Of a stretch of 37,659 bases of DNA, positions 7,970 to 16,347 are shown one piece after another (position 1 is the first letter of the stretch; the number at the start of each line of letters is the position of its first letter). The notes under the pieces are model-generated. The model saw only the letters and a list, made by a program, of their open reading frames with translations. It was not told the DNA's origin and searched no databases. The translations under genes and the position numbers were made by a program. The stretch comes from an uncultured Flammeovirgaceae bacterium (GTDB taxonomy: Bacteria; Bacteroidota; Bacteroidia; Cytophagales; Cyclobacteriaceae). The stretch is taken from the NCBI GenBank assembly GCA_937884755.1, contig CAKZYJ010000057.1, forward strand, positions 1-37,659, written 5' to 3'.

Positions 7970-9160
7970 ATGAATTTATTTCGTTTTCTTTTGTTCGGAT
8001 TTTGGGTGCTAGGCCTTAGCAGTGGACCAGTGGGTTATGGGCAGGCGCAGGATCCGGAAATTGGATTACAAAAGAAGCCACTGTTGCTGGATATGAATAT
8101 GCAGATTGAGGCGACGCAAGCGGTGAACGATATGTACAACTTTAAGTTTGCCAAGGCCGAACGCCAGTTTCGCTGGATTAAACAGGCTCACCCAGACCAC
8201 CCTCTACCGTATTTTCTGTTAGGACTAAGCGAGTGGTGGAAGATTGTACCCAATCCGCAGGAAACCAAATACGACGACCGCTGCCTGGCTTACATGGATA
8301 CTGCCATCACCCACGCTGAGCGCATGTTTGACGAAGATGAAGAAGATCCTGAAGCCGCTTTCTTTCTGGCGGCTGCCTACGCCTTTAAAGGGCGCTTACA
8401 CTCCGAGCGGCGCGATTTTGCCAAAGCGGCAGGCGATGGACGACTCTCGCTCAAGTACTTAGAAATATGTAAAGGAAAAGAAGAATTCAGCCCGGAGCTT
8501 TTGTTCGGTGATGCTCTCTATAATTACTACGCCGAGTGGATTAAAGATAACTACGCTATTTTACGCCCGCTCATGGTATTCTTTCCTGACGGAGATAAAG
8601 AGTTGGGAATAAAGCAATTGAAGTCGGTAGCGAATAATGCTTTCTATACCCGCACTGAGGCGCAGTACTTCCTGATGCGTATTTTATCCGAAGAGCAAAA
8701 CGACCCGCGCGAAGCTTTTCGGATTTCAGAATATCTTCACCAAACATTTCCCGACAATCCGTACTTCCATCGATACTACGCCCGACAGCTCTACAGCCGG
8801 GGCAAACACCGCGATGCGGAACGGGAATCGCTGGAAATACTGACAAATATAGATAGTACTAAAACTGGCTACGAAGCTACCAGTGGTCGCTACGCTGCTT
8901 TCTTCCTAGGACAAATTTACCAGATGCGCGGCGACCTGACCGAGGCCGAAACTCATTACCAAAAAGCGATTGACTATGCCCGAGCGATCGATGCTACTGA
9001 GTCAGGCTACTATCATTATTCCATGCTGTACCTGGGTGAGATCGCTGAGCAGCAGAATAATCCGACTTTAGCAAAACAGTACTATAAGCAGGTAAAAAAG
9101 GAGGCCAAGCGAAAGAGTCGAGCCCACGAAAAAGCCCGCAGCAACCTACGGGCACTTTAA
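7970..9160 (+). CDS. Secreted TPR-repeat protein of unknown function
   Basis: From the ATG at 7970 the protein is 396 residues with a clean signal peptide (MNLFRFLLFGFWVLGLSSG...GQAQ). The upstream ATG at 7919 would bury this signal behind 17 residues, so 7970 is preferred. The mature part consists of helical TPR-like units: FAKAERQFRWIKQAHPDHPL near the N-terminus and RGDLTEAETHYQKAIDYARA and LAKQYYKQVKKEAKRK near the C-terminus. Between them are longer, less regular helices containing FFPDGDKELGIKQLKSVA. It is probably a periplasmic or outer-membrane-associated scaffold. It stands alone, divergent from the yceD cluster. No enzymatic motif was seen. Confidence 0.82.
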   Translation: MNLFRFLLFGFWVLGLSSGPVGYGQAQDPEIGLQKKPLLLDMNMQIEATQAVNDMYNFKFAKAERQFRWIKQAHPDHPLPYFLLGLSEWWKIVPNPQETKYDDRCLAYMDTAITHAERMFDEDEEDPEAAFFLAAAYAFKGRLHSERRDFAKAAGDGRLSLKYLEICKGKEEFSPELLFGDALYNYYAEWIKDNYAILRPLMVFFPDGDKELGIKQLKSVANNAFYTRTEAQYFLMRILSEEQNDPREAFRISEYLHQTFPDNPYFHRYYARQLYSRGKHRDAERESLEILTNIDSTKTGYEATSGRYAAFFLGQIYQMRGDLTEAETHYQKAIDYARAIDATESGYYHYSMLYLGEIAEQQNNPTLAKQYYKQVKKEAKRKSRAHEKARSNLRAL

Positions 9161-9309
9161 GTTTATTTATTCTCTTGCTATTTTTTCCTACTTCTACTGC
9201 ATCAACACCCCTTTTTCTTGTCTTGGTTAGCAGCTAATCAGCTCAACATATTGAGTAGCGAGCAAGTTATGTTGATGGATTGATTTTTTTATCTGTAACT
9301 ATCTAGCCT

Positions 9310-10695
9310 ATGCCCCAAATTGAACAGTACGATGCCATTGTTATCGGGTCAGGCCAAGGTGGTATTCCCATGGCCAAGTACCTGGCCGAAAAGGAAATGC
9401 AAACCGCTTTGATCGAGGAAAAACACATAGGCGGCACTTGCATAAATACTGGTTGTACCCCAACCAAAACCATGGTGGCCTCCGCTAAATCAGCTCTCGA
9501 GGCCCGACGAGCCAAAGAGTACGGTGTTCATATTAGCGATGTAAGTGTCGATCTAAAAGAAGTCATCGCCCGTAAAAACGACGTAGTAAACTCGTTCCGT
9601 GAGGGACAGTACGAAAGCCTCACCGGCACTAATCATCTCGATCTGATTGAAGGTAAAGCCCGTTTTACCGATAAGAAAACTATTATCGTAGTGCTGAACG
9701 ACGGAGGAGAACGCCTGCTTAAAGCCGATAAAATTTTTATCAATACCGGAGCCCGCACGCTGGTGCCACCCATCGACGGGCTTGATCAGATTGAATGGTA
9801 CGACAACCGTACTATCATGGAGCTAGATGGAGTACCTTCCCACCTACTGGTGATTGGGGGAGGCTACATCGGACTGGAGTTTGGGCAAATGTTCCATCGG
9901 TTCGGTAGTAAGGTAACAGTCTTTCACAGCGGCGAGCGCATTCTGGATATTGAGGATGAAGACATATCGGAGGAGATGCTGAAAATCCTGGAAGGAGAGG
10001 GACTGAATATCATCACTAATTGTAAGATCAACAACATTAAGCGGGAAGGCGATGAAGTAATTCTATCGGGAGAAGGCGGCGGACTATCTGAAGATATTCG
10101 CTGCTCGCACGTGCTACTGGCTGTAGGACGAGTGCCCAATACGGATGACCTAGATTTAAAGAAAACTGGTGTGGAAACCGACGATAAGGGATACGTGCAA
10201 GTTAACGAGCGACTGGAAACTTCAGTCGAAGGAATCTACGCTATTGGTGATGTGAAGGGTGGCCCGCAGTTCACACACGTCAGCTACAACGACTACGTAG
10301 TTCTGAAAAAGAATTTATTTGAAGACGGAAACGTGTCGACCGATGACCGAATTCTGACTTACACGGTTTTTACTGACCCGCAGTTAGGACGGGTAGGCTT
10401 GAATGAGCAGCAGGCCAAAGATCAGAATATTGCGTACCAAGTAGCCAAGATGCCTATGGAAAGCGTAGCGCGAGCTTACGAAACCAGCCACACCCAAGGG
10501 TTTATGAAAGCACTGATAGACAAGAAAACCGGCGCCATTCTGGGAGCATCTATTCTCGGCATGGAGGGCGGAGAAATTGCTTCGGCTTTACTTCTGGCGA
10601 TGATGGGTGGGGTAACTGCTCAGCAGATTCGAGATATGGCTATCGCTCACCCTACCTTGATGGAGTCGCTCAACAATTTGTTTGCTGAGATATGA
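9310..10695 (+). CDS. FAD-dependent pyridine nucleotide-disulfide oxidoreductase (mercuric reductase-like)
   Basis: A 461-residue class I flavoprotein disulfide reductase. FAD binding: GSGQGG at residues 13-18. Redox disulfide: GGTCINTGCTPTK with Cys44 and Cys49. NAD(P)H-binding fold: VIGGGYIGLEFGQMF near 180. Second FAD motif: YAIGDVKGGPQFTH near 310. C-terminal dimerisation domain: AHPTLMESL, carrying the His-Glu pair. Such proteins are often labelled mercuric reductase, but there is no N-terminal heavy-metal domain and no C-terminal Cys pair for Hg(II). No E2/E3 complex genes or mer genes are nearby. A general dithiol or quinone reductase role is possible. The physiological substrate is unknown. 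Confidence 0.85.
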   Translation: MPQIEQYDAIVIGSGQGGIPMAKYLAEKEMQTALIEEKHIGGTCINTGCTPTKTMVASAKSALEARRAKEYGVHISDVSVDLKEVIARKNDVVNSFREGQYESLTGTNHLDLIEGKARFTDKKTIIVVLNDGGERLLKADKIFINTGARTLVPPIDGLDQIEWYDNRTIMELDGVPSHLLVIGGGYIGLEFGQMFHRFGSKVTVFHSGERILDIEDEDISEEMLKILEGEGLNIITNCKINNIKREGDEVILSGEGGGLSEDIRCSHVLLAVGRVPNTDDLDLKKTGVETDDKGYVQVNERLETSVEGIYAIGDVKGGPQFTHVSYNDYVVLKKNLFEDGNVSTDDRILTYTVFTDPQLGRVGLNEQQAKDQNIAYQVAKMPMESVARAYETSHTQGFMKALIDKKTGAILGASILGMEGGEIASALLLAMMGGVTAQQIRDMAIAHPTLMESLNNLFAEI

Positions 10696-10705
10696 CTGTG
10701 ATTAT

Positions 10706-10768
10706 AAGCAGAGCGAAACTGTTATTCGGCTCCGGAATGGATCGGCGTAAGGTTGTTTTGCTCTGCTT
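10706..10768. terminator. Inverted repeat at convergent 3' ends
   Basis: AAGCAGAGCGAAAC at 10706-10719 pairs with GTTTTGCTCTGCTT at 10755-10768 in 13 of 14 positions, enclosing 35 nt. The right arm lies inside the last codons of the DUF779 gene and the left arm just after the oxidoreductase stop. It may end transcription in both directions, but no T-run follows. Confidence 0.35.
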
Positions 10769-11096
10769 CGGTGAACAAACGAGACTTAATAACAAATCGA
10801 AGACCAAGGGGTATTTCTAGCGAGAAACTAGCTCCACGACCTTCCACCACGTCTACCGTCAGCTGAGTGTGTTTCCAGTACTCAAATTGGTCGCTCGACA
10901 TGTAAAAATTGCAGCTGTGGATCTCTCCTAGCCAAATGTCAGTCTCGTTTAGCATTAATTCGCCTTTGGGAAAGCACATGGGCGATGAACCATCGCAGCA
11001 GCCACCACTCTGGTGAAACATCAACGGACCATGTTCCTCTCGCAGTTGATCAATAATCTCTTGGGCTTTTTCAGTAACGGTTACGCGTTCAGTCAT
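10722..11096 (-). CDS. DUF779 protein, aldehyde dehydrogenase partner
   Basis: A 124-residue protein of the DUF779 family. It has the cysteine-rich HQSGGCCDGSSPMCFP segment (Cys33, Cys34, Cys41), the WLGEIHSCNFYMS and FEYWKHTQLTVDVVEGRG segments, and a C-terminal SLEIPLGLRFVIKSR. The conserved Cys/His cluster suggests metal binding or a redox role, though this is inference. DUF779 genes are repeatedly found next to aldehyde dehydrogenase genes. Here it follows one by 79 nt on the same strand, separated by a strong RNA hairpin. Its biochemical role is not established to my knowledge. Confidence 0.85.
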   Translation of the reverse strand: MTERVTVTEKAQEIIDQLREEHGPLMFHQSGGCCDGSSPMCFPKGELMLNETDIWLGEIHSCNFYMSSDQFEYWKHTQLTVDVVEGRGASFSLEIPLGLRFVIKSRLFTEAEQNNLTPIHSGAE

Positions 11097-11109
11097 AGAA
11101 GTATAGTTT

Positions 11110-11167
11110 ACAGTACAAGGTTAAGGCGAAGGATGTACAAAATCCTTGACCTTGAACCTTATACTGT
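11110..11167 (-). promoter_or_regulatory. Long intercistronic hairpin between ALDH and DUF779 genes
   Basis: Four complementary blocks nest in order. ACAGTA (11110-11115) pairs with TACTGT (11162-11167). AAGGTTAAGG (11117-11126) pairs with CCTT-g-AACCTT (11150-11160, one bulged G). AAGGAT (11129-11134) pairs with ATCCTT (11142-11147). The loop is 7 nt. This gives 22 base pairs in 58 nt, filling nearly the whole 79-nt gap. No T-run follows on the minus strand, so it is more likely an mRNA stability or processing element, or a REP-like insertion, than a terminator. Confidence 0.6.
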
Positions 11168-11175
11168 CAATTTAT

Positions 11176-12699
11176 TTAGAAGAAGCCCATGGCTTTCTTG
11201 TCGTAAGAAATCAGCATGTTTTTGGTCTGGCGATAATGACTTAGCATCATCTTGTGGTTTTCCCGGCCAATTCCTGACTTCTTATACCCTCCGAATGGCG
11301 CGTGGGCAGGATAGTTATGGTAATTATTAACCCAAACCCGTCCGGCCTTAATCGCTCTAGAAATCTGATATGCTTGTTTCATATATCGCTTCCAGATTCC
11401 AGCTCCCAAGCCATAATTCGTATCGTTAGCAATTTCAATGGCTTCAGCCTCATCTTTAAAAGTGGTTACACATACCACTGGTCCGAAGATTTCCTCCTGA
11501 AATACTCTCATTTTATTATTACCCTTCAGGATCGTGGGCTTAATGTAGTAACCACCTTCTAAGCCTTCGTTGTACGCTGCCTCACCTCCGGTAAGCACTT
11601 CGCAGCCTTCTTCCTTACCAATTTTGATGTAGTTCAGGATTTTCTCGTACTGGTCGTTAGAAGCCTGCGCCCCCATCATGGTGTTGGCGTCGAGCGGATG
11701 GCCCAGTTGAATAGCTTCCGTACGCTCAATTACCCGTTCAATGAATTTGTCGTAAATGCTTTCCTGCACTAATAAGCGGGACGGGCAAGTACATACTTCA
11801 CCCTGGTTGAGCGCAAACATGACCGCTCCTTCCAGACATTTATCAAAGAATTCATCGTCGGCATCCATTACATTCTCGAAGAAAATGTTAGGCGACTTTC
11901 CACCCAACTCTAATGTAACCGGAGTGATGTTTTTGGAAGCATACTGCATAATCAGTTGGCCGGTAGTAGTCTCGCCAGTAAAGGCTACTTTGTTTACTCG
12001 ATGACTAGATGCTAGGGGTCTACCAGCTTCGTCGCCGAAACCGTTGACAATATTTAGAACTCCGGCAGGTAGAAGGTCCTCAATCAGCTCCATCAAAATT
12101 AAGATGCCAACTGGAGTCTGCTCAGCGGGCTTTAGCACCACGCAGTTTCCGGCAGCTAATGCGGGAGCTAATTTCCAGGTTGCCATCAGAATTGGGAAGT
12201 TCCAAGGAATAATCTGGCCAACCACTCCGAGTGGTTCCGGGACATTAACGCAAACGGTGTTAGCGTCCAATTCACTCACAGACCCTTCTTCGGCCCGGAT
12301 AACTCCAGCAAAGTAGCGAAAATGGTCAACGGCTAGTGGCAGGTCAGCCGCGCGAGTTTCCCGTAGTGCTTTTCCATTGTCCCAGGTTTCGGCCCGGGCC
12401 AGGTCTTCCAGGTTTTGCTCCATCACGTCAGCAATCTTAAGCAGTATATTACTACGCTCAGTGGCCGAGGAAGTATTCCAGGCGGGAGCAGCAGCCCAGG
12501 CAGCATCGATAGCGGCATCAATATCCTCGGCAGTAGAGCGAGGAATGCGGGTAAAACTGGTACCGTCTACCGGCGAAGTGTTATCAAAGTACTGACCTTT
12601 CACTGGGGGTGTCCATTTTCCGCCAATGTAATTGTCGTACTGGTCTTTGAATTTAGGTTTTTCTACCTGACTACTGGTAGTGGTGAGAACGTCGCTCAT
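11176..12699 (-). CDS. NAD(P)+-dependent aldehyde dehydrogenase (AldB/ExaC-like)
   Basis: This 507-residue cytosolic enzyme oxidises an aldehyde, probably a short-chain one such as acetaldehyde, to the acid. Visible landmarks are the cofactor-site segment [28 protein letters not shown], the general base Glu264 in LELGGKSPN, the catalytic Cys303 in [11 protein letters not shown] (Cys305 is an extra Cys typical of this subgroup), and EEIFGPVV. It ends with [12 protein letters not shown]-type residues, and its length matches AldB. It is divergent from the AraC regulator and upstream of DUF779, so the three form an aldehyde-response module. Substrate is inferred from subgroup likeness. Confidence 0.92.
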   Translation of the reverse strand: MSDVLTTTSSQVEKPKFKDQYDNYIGGKWTPPVKGQYFDNTSPVDGTSFTRIPRSTAEDIDAAIDAAWAAAPAWNTSSATERSNILLKIADVMEQNLEDLARAETWDNGKALRETRAADLPLAVDHFRYFAGVIRAEEGSVSELDANTVCVNVPEPLGVVGQIIPWNFPILMATWKLAPALAAGNCVVLKPAEQTPVGILILMELIEDLLPAGVLNIVNGFGDEAGRPLASSHRVNKVAFTGETTTGQLIMQYASKNITPVTLELGGKSPNIFFENVMDADDEFFDKCLEGAVMFALNQGEVCTCPSRLLVQESIYDKFIERVIERTEAIQLGHPLDANTMMGAQASNDQYEKILNYIKIGKEEGCEVLTGGEAAYNEGLEGGYYIKPTILKGNNKMRVFQEEIFGPVVCVTTFKDEAEAIEIANDTNYGLGAGIWKRYMKQAYQISRAIKAGRVWVNNYHNYPAHAPFGGYKKSGIGRENHKMMLSHYRQTKNMLISYDKKAMGFF

Positions 12700-12883
12700 A
12701 GTTGTGAGGGTTTAGGTTACTAATTTAAATTTGACAAACCGAAATTTTTTTATCGGATACTCAAGTTAAAGAGTTGAGAGGTAAAAACACTGACGAATTC
12801 TATCATTTACGTGACCGATTCTATTAATACTAATATTTTAGTAATTTGTAGATTGATTCATCTGAACACATTACATATTTAAC

Positions 12884-12909
12884 AAAAATATAGTACTATT
12901 TTTAATAGT
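12884..12909 (+). promoter_or_regulatory. Overlapping palindromes upstream of araC-type gene
   Basis: Two interleaved inverted repeats lie 25-50 nt before the regulator start. AAAAATA (12884-12890) pairs with TATTTTT (12897-12903), and ACTATT (12895-12900) pairs with AATAGT (12904-12909). The AT-rich 234-nt divergent region 12700-12933 must hold promoters for both the aldehyde dehydrogenase and the regulator. These palindromes are the best operator candidates in it. No confident -33/-7 pair was found. Confidence 0.35.
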
Positions 12910-12933
12910 CATTAACAATTACCTGGTACACTT

Positions 12934-13845
12934 ATGCGATTACCTGATCGGTTTTTTGAGGAAAGGAAGCTGGAAGCTCTGGTAGAAAACCAAACTACCT
13001 ATACCGTAGGACAAGCCGCAATGCACATATTTGAGACCCAACAGCAAGCCGAGCGGGTACAACTGCAGTTTGATCATCCGGTAATAGCCAGTATGCTGCG
13101 GGGGAAAAAAATTATGCACCTGCGCGACGAACAATCCTTTGATTTTTTGCCAGGCGAATCTCTCATTTTGCCGGCTAATGAACTTATGCAGATCGATTTT
13201 CCCGAAGCTCAGAAAGGCGATCCTACCCAGTGCCTAGCGATTGCTATTGCGGAGGAAAGAGTGCGAGAAATTATTACCCTGATGAACGAAACGATGCCCA
13301 AGGCCGATGATCAAGAGTGGAATCTGATGGACTATAATTTTCATTTCACCAACGATGCGGGTATCTATCAGATTTTGCAAAGGTTGATCTTTCTATTTGC
13401 TGAGAACCACCCAGCTAAGGACTTCTTCGTCAATAATATGCTTCAAGAGCTGATTATGCGAATTCTGCAAGCGAATACCAAGAAAACCTACCTTGAGTTT
13501 TCAGATGGCTCATCTGGTAATAACCGATTAGCTTATGTTATACAGTATATTCGGAACCACTTAGGCGAACCGCTAAGTATTGATACGCTGAGCGAAAAGG
13601 CCTGCATGAGCAAATCACACTTTTACCGAGTATTCAAGAATGAAGTTGGTATTTCTCCTAACGATTTCATCAACGACGAACGGATTAAGTGGGCCGCCAG
13701 TATGCTAAAAGATCCACACCGAAAAATTAAGGAGGTCTATTTGGAGTGCGGTTTCGAGAGCCGCTCTTACTTCAATCGACTGTTTAAGCGGAAAAAACAA
13801 TTATCCCCGGGTGAGTTTCAAGTTAGGGCCAATAAGCAGCAATAA
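12934..13845 (+). CDS. AraC-family transcriptional regulator
   Basis: A 303-residue regulator. The N-terminal sensory half (about 1-190) resembles the AraC_N type (pfam06719-like: FDHPVIASMLRGKKIMHL, FLPGESLILPANELM). The C-terminal AraC HTH domain (about 205-300) has two helix-turn-helix units: DTLSEKACMSKSHFYRVFK, and IKEVYLECGFESRSYFNRLFK followed by SPGEFQ. It is divergent from the aldehyde dehydrogenase/DUF779 operon and is therefore its likely activator, perhaps sensing the aldehyde or its alcohol. The inducer is not shown by the sequence. Confidence 0.88.
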   Translation: MRLPDRFFEERKLEALVENQTTYTVGQAAMHIFETQQQAERVQLQFDHPVIASMLRGKKIMHLRDEQSFDFLPGESLILPANELMQIDFPEAQKGDPTQCLAIAIAEERVREIITLMNETMPKADDQEWNLMDYNFHFTNDAGIYQILQRLIFLFAENHPAKDFFVNNMLQELIMRILQANTKKTYLEFSDGSSGNNRLAYVIQYIRNHLGEPLSIDTLSEKACMSKSHFYRVFKNEVGISPNDFINDERIKWAASMLKDPHRKIKEVYLECGFESRSYFNRLFKRKKQLSPGEFQVRANKQQ

Positions 13846-13890
13846 TTACCCATTCGCATTTTCAGCCAGCGTTTGCTATCTTACCCTACC

Positions 13891-14115
13891 ATGAGAATGG
13901 TAATTACTCTATCGATATTTTTGTTGGCTGGTGCAGAAATACTAGCGCAAACAAATGAAACTGCTTCGGCCAAGGACGAGAAAAAAGCGCTAAAGCAGGC
14001 GCAAAAACTACGGAAACGCTTACTGAAAGGAGCTGACTTTCACCAACTGGCTGAAAAATTCTCAGATGATCCCGGTTCGGCTCAATATGGAGGAGAATTG
14101 GGAAGCGTTCAGTAA
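13891..14115 (+). pseudogene. Parvulin-like (PpiC) fragment with signal peptide
   Basis: From the ATG at 13891 the frame gives 74 residues: a signal peptide (MRMVITLSIFLLAGAEILAQ) and then a stretch typical of the PpiC rotamase core, RLLKGADFHQLAEKFSDDPG and SAQYGGELG. A complete parvulin domain needs an N-terminal HIL strand and another 40 or so residues after GGxLG (QMVPxF..., GYHII). Both are absent, and the frame stops two codons after GGELGS. The next gene on the other strand ends 14 nt away. It is probably a truncated remnant, though an expressed small exported protein cannot be excluded. It could not be a working prolyl isomerase of the known type. Confidence 0.6.
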
Positions 14116-14129
14116 TCATTCATCATCAA

Positions 14130-15680
14130 TCACTGCTTTCGTAGCATCTGTCCGTAGCGCTGCGTACTAAACTCTCCGTTTTCCAGACTGATTTCACCGT
14201 TTACGATCACGTAGTCCATCCCTTCGGCCAACTGAAAGGGATTTTCGTAAGTGGCAGTTTCGTGCACCTGCTGGGGATCAAATACCAGAATATCGGCTTT
14301 CTTTCCCACAGCCAGCATGCCCCGGTCGATAATTCCCATCGTTTGGGCAGGTAGCGATGTCATCTTTCGTACCGCTTCGGTAAGAGTAAGTATGCTATCC
14401 TGCACAACGAATTTCTCAACAATCCGGGCAAAGGTACCATGCCCTCGGGGGTGGCGGGAGGTGGGGCTACCATCGGAGCTGATCATCACCCAAGGGTCGG
14501 CTATAAAGCGGGATTGCAGAGTATCATTCATGACGAAGTAGGCTCCGGAAGCTCCACCCGGCTTTATGTCGTCGATCAGAATATCTTCAAAGGGTTTATT
14601 CATTTCTTCGGCTAGTTGAGCCAATGTTTTTCCGGCGTAGGGCGCGGTGCCCAAGAGCGTTGCTTCGGGACCGTTCCGCGAATTAACCTTATCTCGAAGA
14701 AATTCTTCTAGCTCCGCCCGTCGGGTGGCGACTACCCGGGCGTAATTGTTGGGTGGTTTGGCCCACTCAGGAAATAAAATACCGATACCAGTATAGCTGG
14801 CGGTGTAGGGATATACATCAGCGGTGACCTGAACTCCAGCCTGACGGGCCTCACCCAGTAACTTTAGAATCTCTTCGGCTCGGTTTTTCCCCTTTCCATA
14901 CACCACCTTCATATGCGATACGTTCACCAGACAGTACTGTCCTTGCTTTAGCAGCTCCTGGATAGAGGTTTCTACTTCGTTATTATCTTCATTCCGTACG
15001 TGACTGGTAATCAGCTTACCTTCTTCACCTACAATCTCTGCCAGATATTCTAACTCGTAGGCCGGAGCATAAAAGCCCGGAATATACTCCAGTCCGGTAG
15101 TCATGCCAAAGCAACCAGCATCCAGGTTTTTCCGTAGCAAATCACCCATCAAGCCTAATTGCCCTTCGGTAGGCCGGGGACTGTAATTGATACCGGACTG
15201 CATCCGCAGGGTACCGTGCCCCACAAACATGGCAATGTTTACTCCCGGTATGGTATCTTCTACTAGCTGCATCCATTCGCCCAGGTCTTCGTAATTGGGG
15301 CTGGAGCCATCTTTACCCAGTGAGATCGTAGTAGCTCCCATCGCTAGAAAATTCTGAAAATCAGGAGTCTCCAGCGGATTACCGTGGGAGTGCATATCAA
15401 TGAAGCCGGGCGTTACGGTTTTTTCTTCGGCATTAATAATTCGCCTGATACTAACCAGCGTAGTATCTACTAAGCCGATAAAGACAATACTATCAGCGCT
15501 AACCAATATATCAGCCGGATACGCTTCTTCGCCTAATCCATCTATTACTTCGCCTCCTTGGATAAGCAGATCGAAACTCTGCTCTGGATGCTGTTCGACA
15601 AAAATTTCAAATTCGGAAGGTGGGGACTGGACGCAGGCCTTCAGCCCTAAGCTTGCTAAAAGAAAAAGTAAAATGCGCAC
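14130..15680 (-). CDS. N-acyl-D-amino-acid deacylase family amidohydrolase, exported
   Basis: A 516-residue amidohydrolase-superfamily protein with a hydrophobic leader and probable lipobox (LGLKAC, Cys16; the Lys is unusual). Metal-site landmarks are TPGFIDMHSHGNP (His97, His99), MTTGLEYIPGFYAP, ITSHVRNEDN, NVSHMKVVYGKGK and ISSDGSPTSRHPRGHG. These fit D-aminoacylase / N-acyl-D-glutamate deacylase relatives. Hydrolysis of N-acyl D-amino acids, perhaps from peptidoglycan or environmental peptides, is inferred. The C-terminal ADILVFDPQQV and TYENPFQLAEGMDYVIVNG form the usual composite beta domain. The gene starts 3 nt after the doxX-like stop, so it belongs to the leftward operon. Confidence 0.88.
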   Translation of the reverse strand: MRILLFLLASLGLKACVQSPPSEFEIFVEQHPEQSFDLLIQGGEVIDGLGEEAYPADILVSADSIVFIGLVDTTLVSIRRIINAEEKTVTPGFIDMHSHGNPLETPDFQNFLAMGATTISLGKDGSSPNYEDLGEWMQLVEDTIPGVNIAMFVGHGTLRMQSGINYSPRPTEGQLGLMGDLLRKNLDAGCFGMTTGLEYIPGFYAPAYELEYLAEIVGEEGKLITSHVRNEDNNEVETSIQELLKQGQYCLVNVSHMKVVYGKGKNRAEEILKLLGEARQAGVQVTADVYPYTASYTGIGILFPEWAKPPNNYARVVATRRAELEEFLRDKVNSRNGPEATLLGTAPYAGKTLAQLAEEMNKPFEDILIDDIKPGGASGAYFVMNDTLQSRFIADPWVMISSDGSPTSRHPRGHGTFARIVEKFVVQDSILTLTEAVRKMTSLPAQTMGIIDRGMLAVGKKADILVFDPQQVHETATYENPFQLAEGMDYVIVNGEISLENGEFSTQRYGQMLRKQ

Positions 15681-15683
15681 GGG

Positions 15684-16097
15684 TTACAATTTTTTGCTGA
15701 TACGATGCTTACCGGGGCCGGTAATCAAAAGAGCGATAAAGACAATCCCTACTTCCAAGGGGTGAGAAATACGACTAAAACTATCACCATTGCTGATGTG
15801 ATTTACGGTGGCCACAATCATAGTGAAAATGAGTAGTAGCAGTACAGGCACCCATAATATGCCCAGCATCAGACAAAGCCCCCCTACGCATTCGGCGAAG
15901 CTCGCCATAAAACCCCAGAATGCAGGAAGAAAAGTAATACCTAAGTTTTCCATACTACCACCTAACCTCGCCCAGCGTTCTGGTCCACCCAGTAGTTTGG
16001 GTAAACCGTGGCCAATGAACGTTGCCCCCAATCCAACACGAATAATTAGTAGCCCCAGATGAAAATTTTTAGTAGAAGCGGAAGAGGTTCGGCGCAT
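15684..16097 (-). CDS. DoxX family membrane protein
   Basis: A 137-residue protein with four predicted membrane helices. It has the DoxX signature RVGLGATFIGHGLPKLLGG at the first helix, followed by FAECVGGLCLMLGILW and IFTMIVATVNHISNG. DoxX-like proteins are small integral membrane proteins with redox-linked roles in some bacteria, but this one has no identified substrate. It lies between a PLDc_N-like miniprotein (3-nt gap) and the D-aminoacylase-like gene (3-nt gap), so it is co-transcribed with them. Confidence 0.88.
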   Translation of the reverse strand: MRRTSSASTKNFHLGLLIIRVGLGATFIGHGLPKLLGGPERWARLGGSMENLGITFLPAFWGFMASFAECVGGLCLMLGILWVPVLLLLIFTMIVATVNHISNGDSFSRISHPLEVGIVFIALLITGPGKHRISKKL

Positions 16098-16100
16098 GCG

Positions 16101-16328
16101 CTAAAGTATTTTACGGTTTCGCCCTAACAGTAAGTAGATAACGGCACCTAGTAAGGGTAAGTAAACAATCAACTGCCGCCAGGCGATCTTCTCGTTATTC
16201 GGAAACCGGTTCCTACTGACATCGAACAGTGCAACCAGCCAAACATTAGTACTCATATGAACCACGGCCAGCAATAGTAGCGACTGGGCCACATTGAAAG
16301 TATCAATAAAAAGAAGTAGGCTATGCAT
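16101..16328 (-). CDS. PLDc_N-like small membrane protein (copy 2)
   Basis: 75 residues with two hydrophobic helices separated by LFDVSRNRFPNNEKIAW and ending in LLGAVIYLLLGRNRK. The helix, then a D-V-x-R-x-F-x-N basic loop, then helix and G-x-x-x-Y-L-x-x-G-R-N-x-K pattern is the PLDc_N (phospholipase D nuclease N-terminal) module, here without any PLD catalytic domain. It is a diverged paralogue of the adjacent 75-residue gene 19 nt upstream. Likely an inner-membrane protein of unknown function. Confidence 0.75.
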   Translation of the reverse strand: MHSLLLFIDTFNVAQSLLLLAVVHMSTNVWLVALFDVSRNRFPNNEKIAWRQLIVYLPLLGAVIYLLLGRNRKIL

Positions 16329-16347
16329 TAATTTAGTTTTCTCTCTA

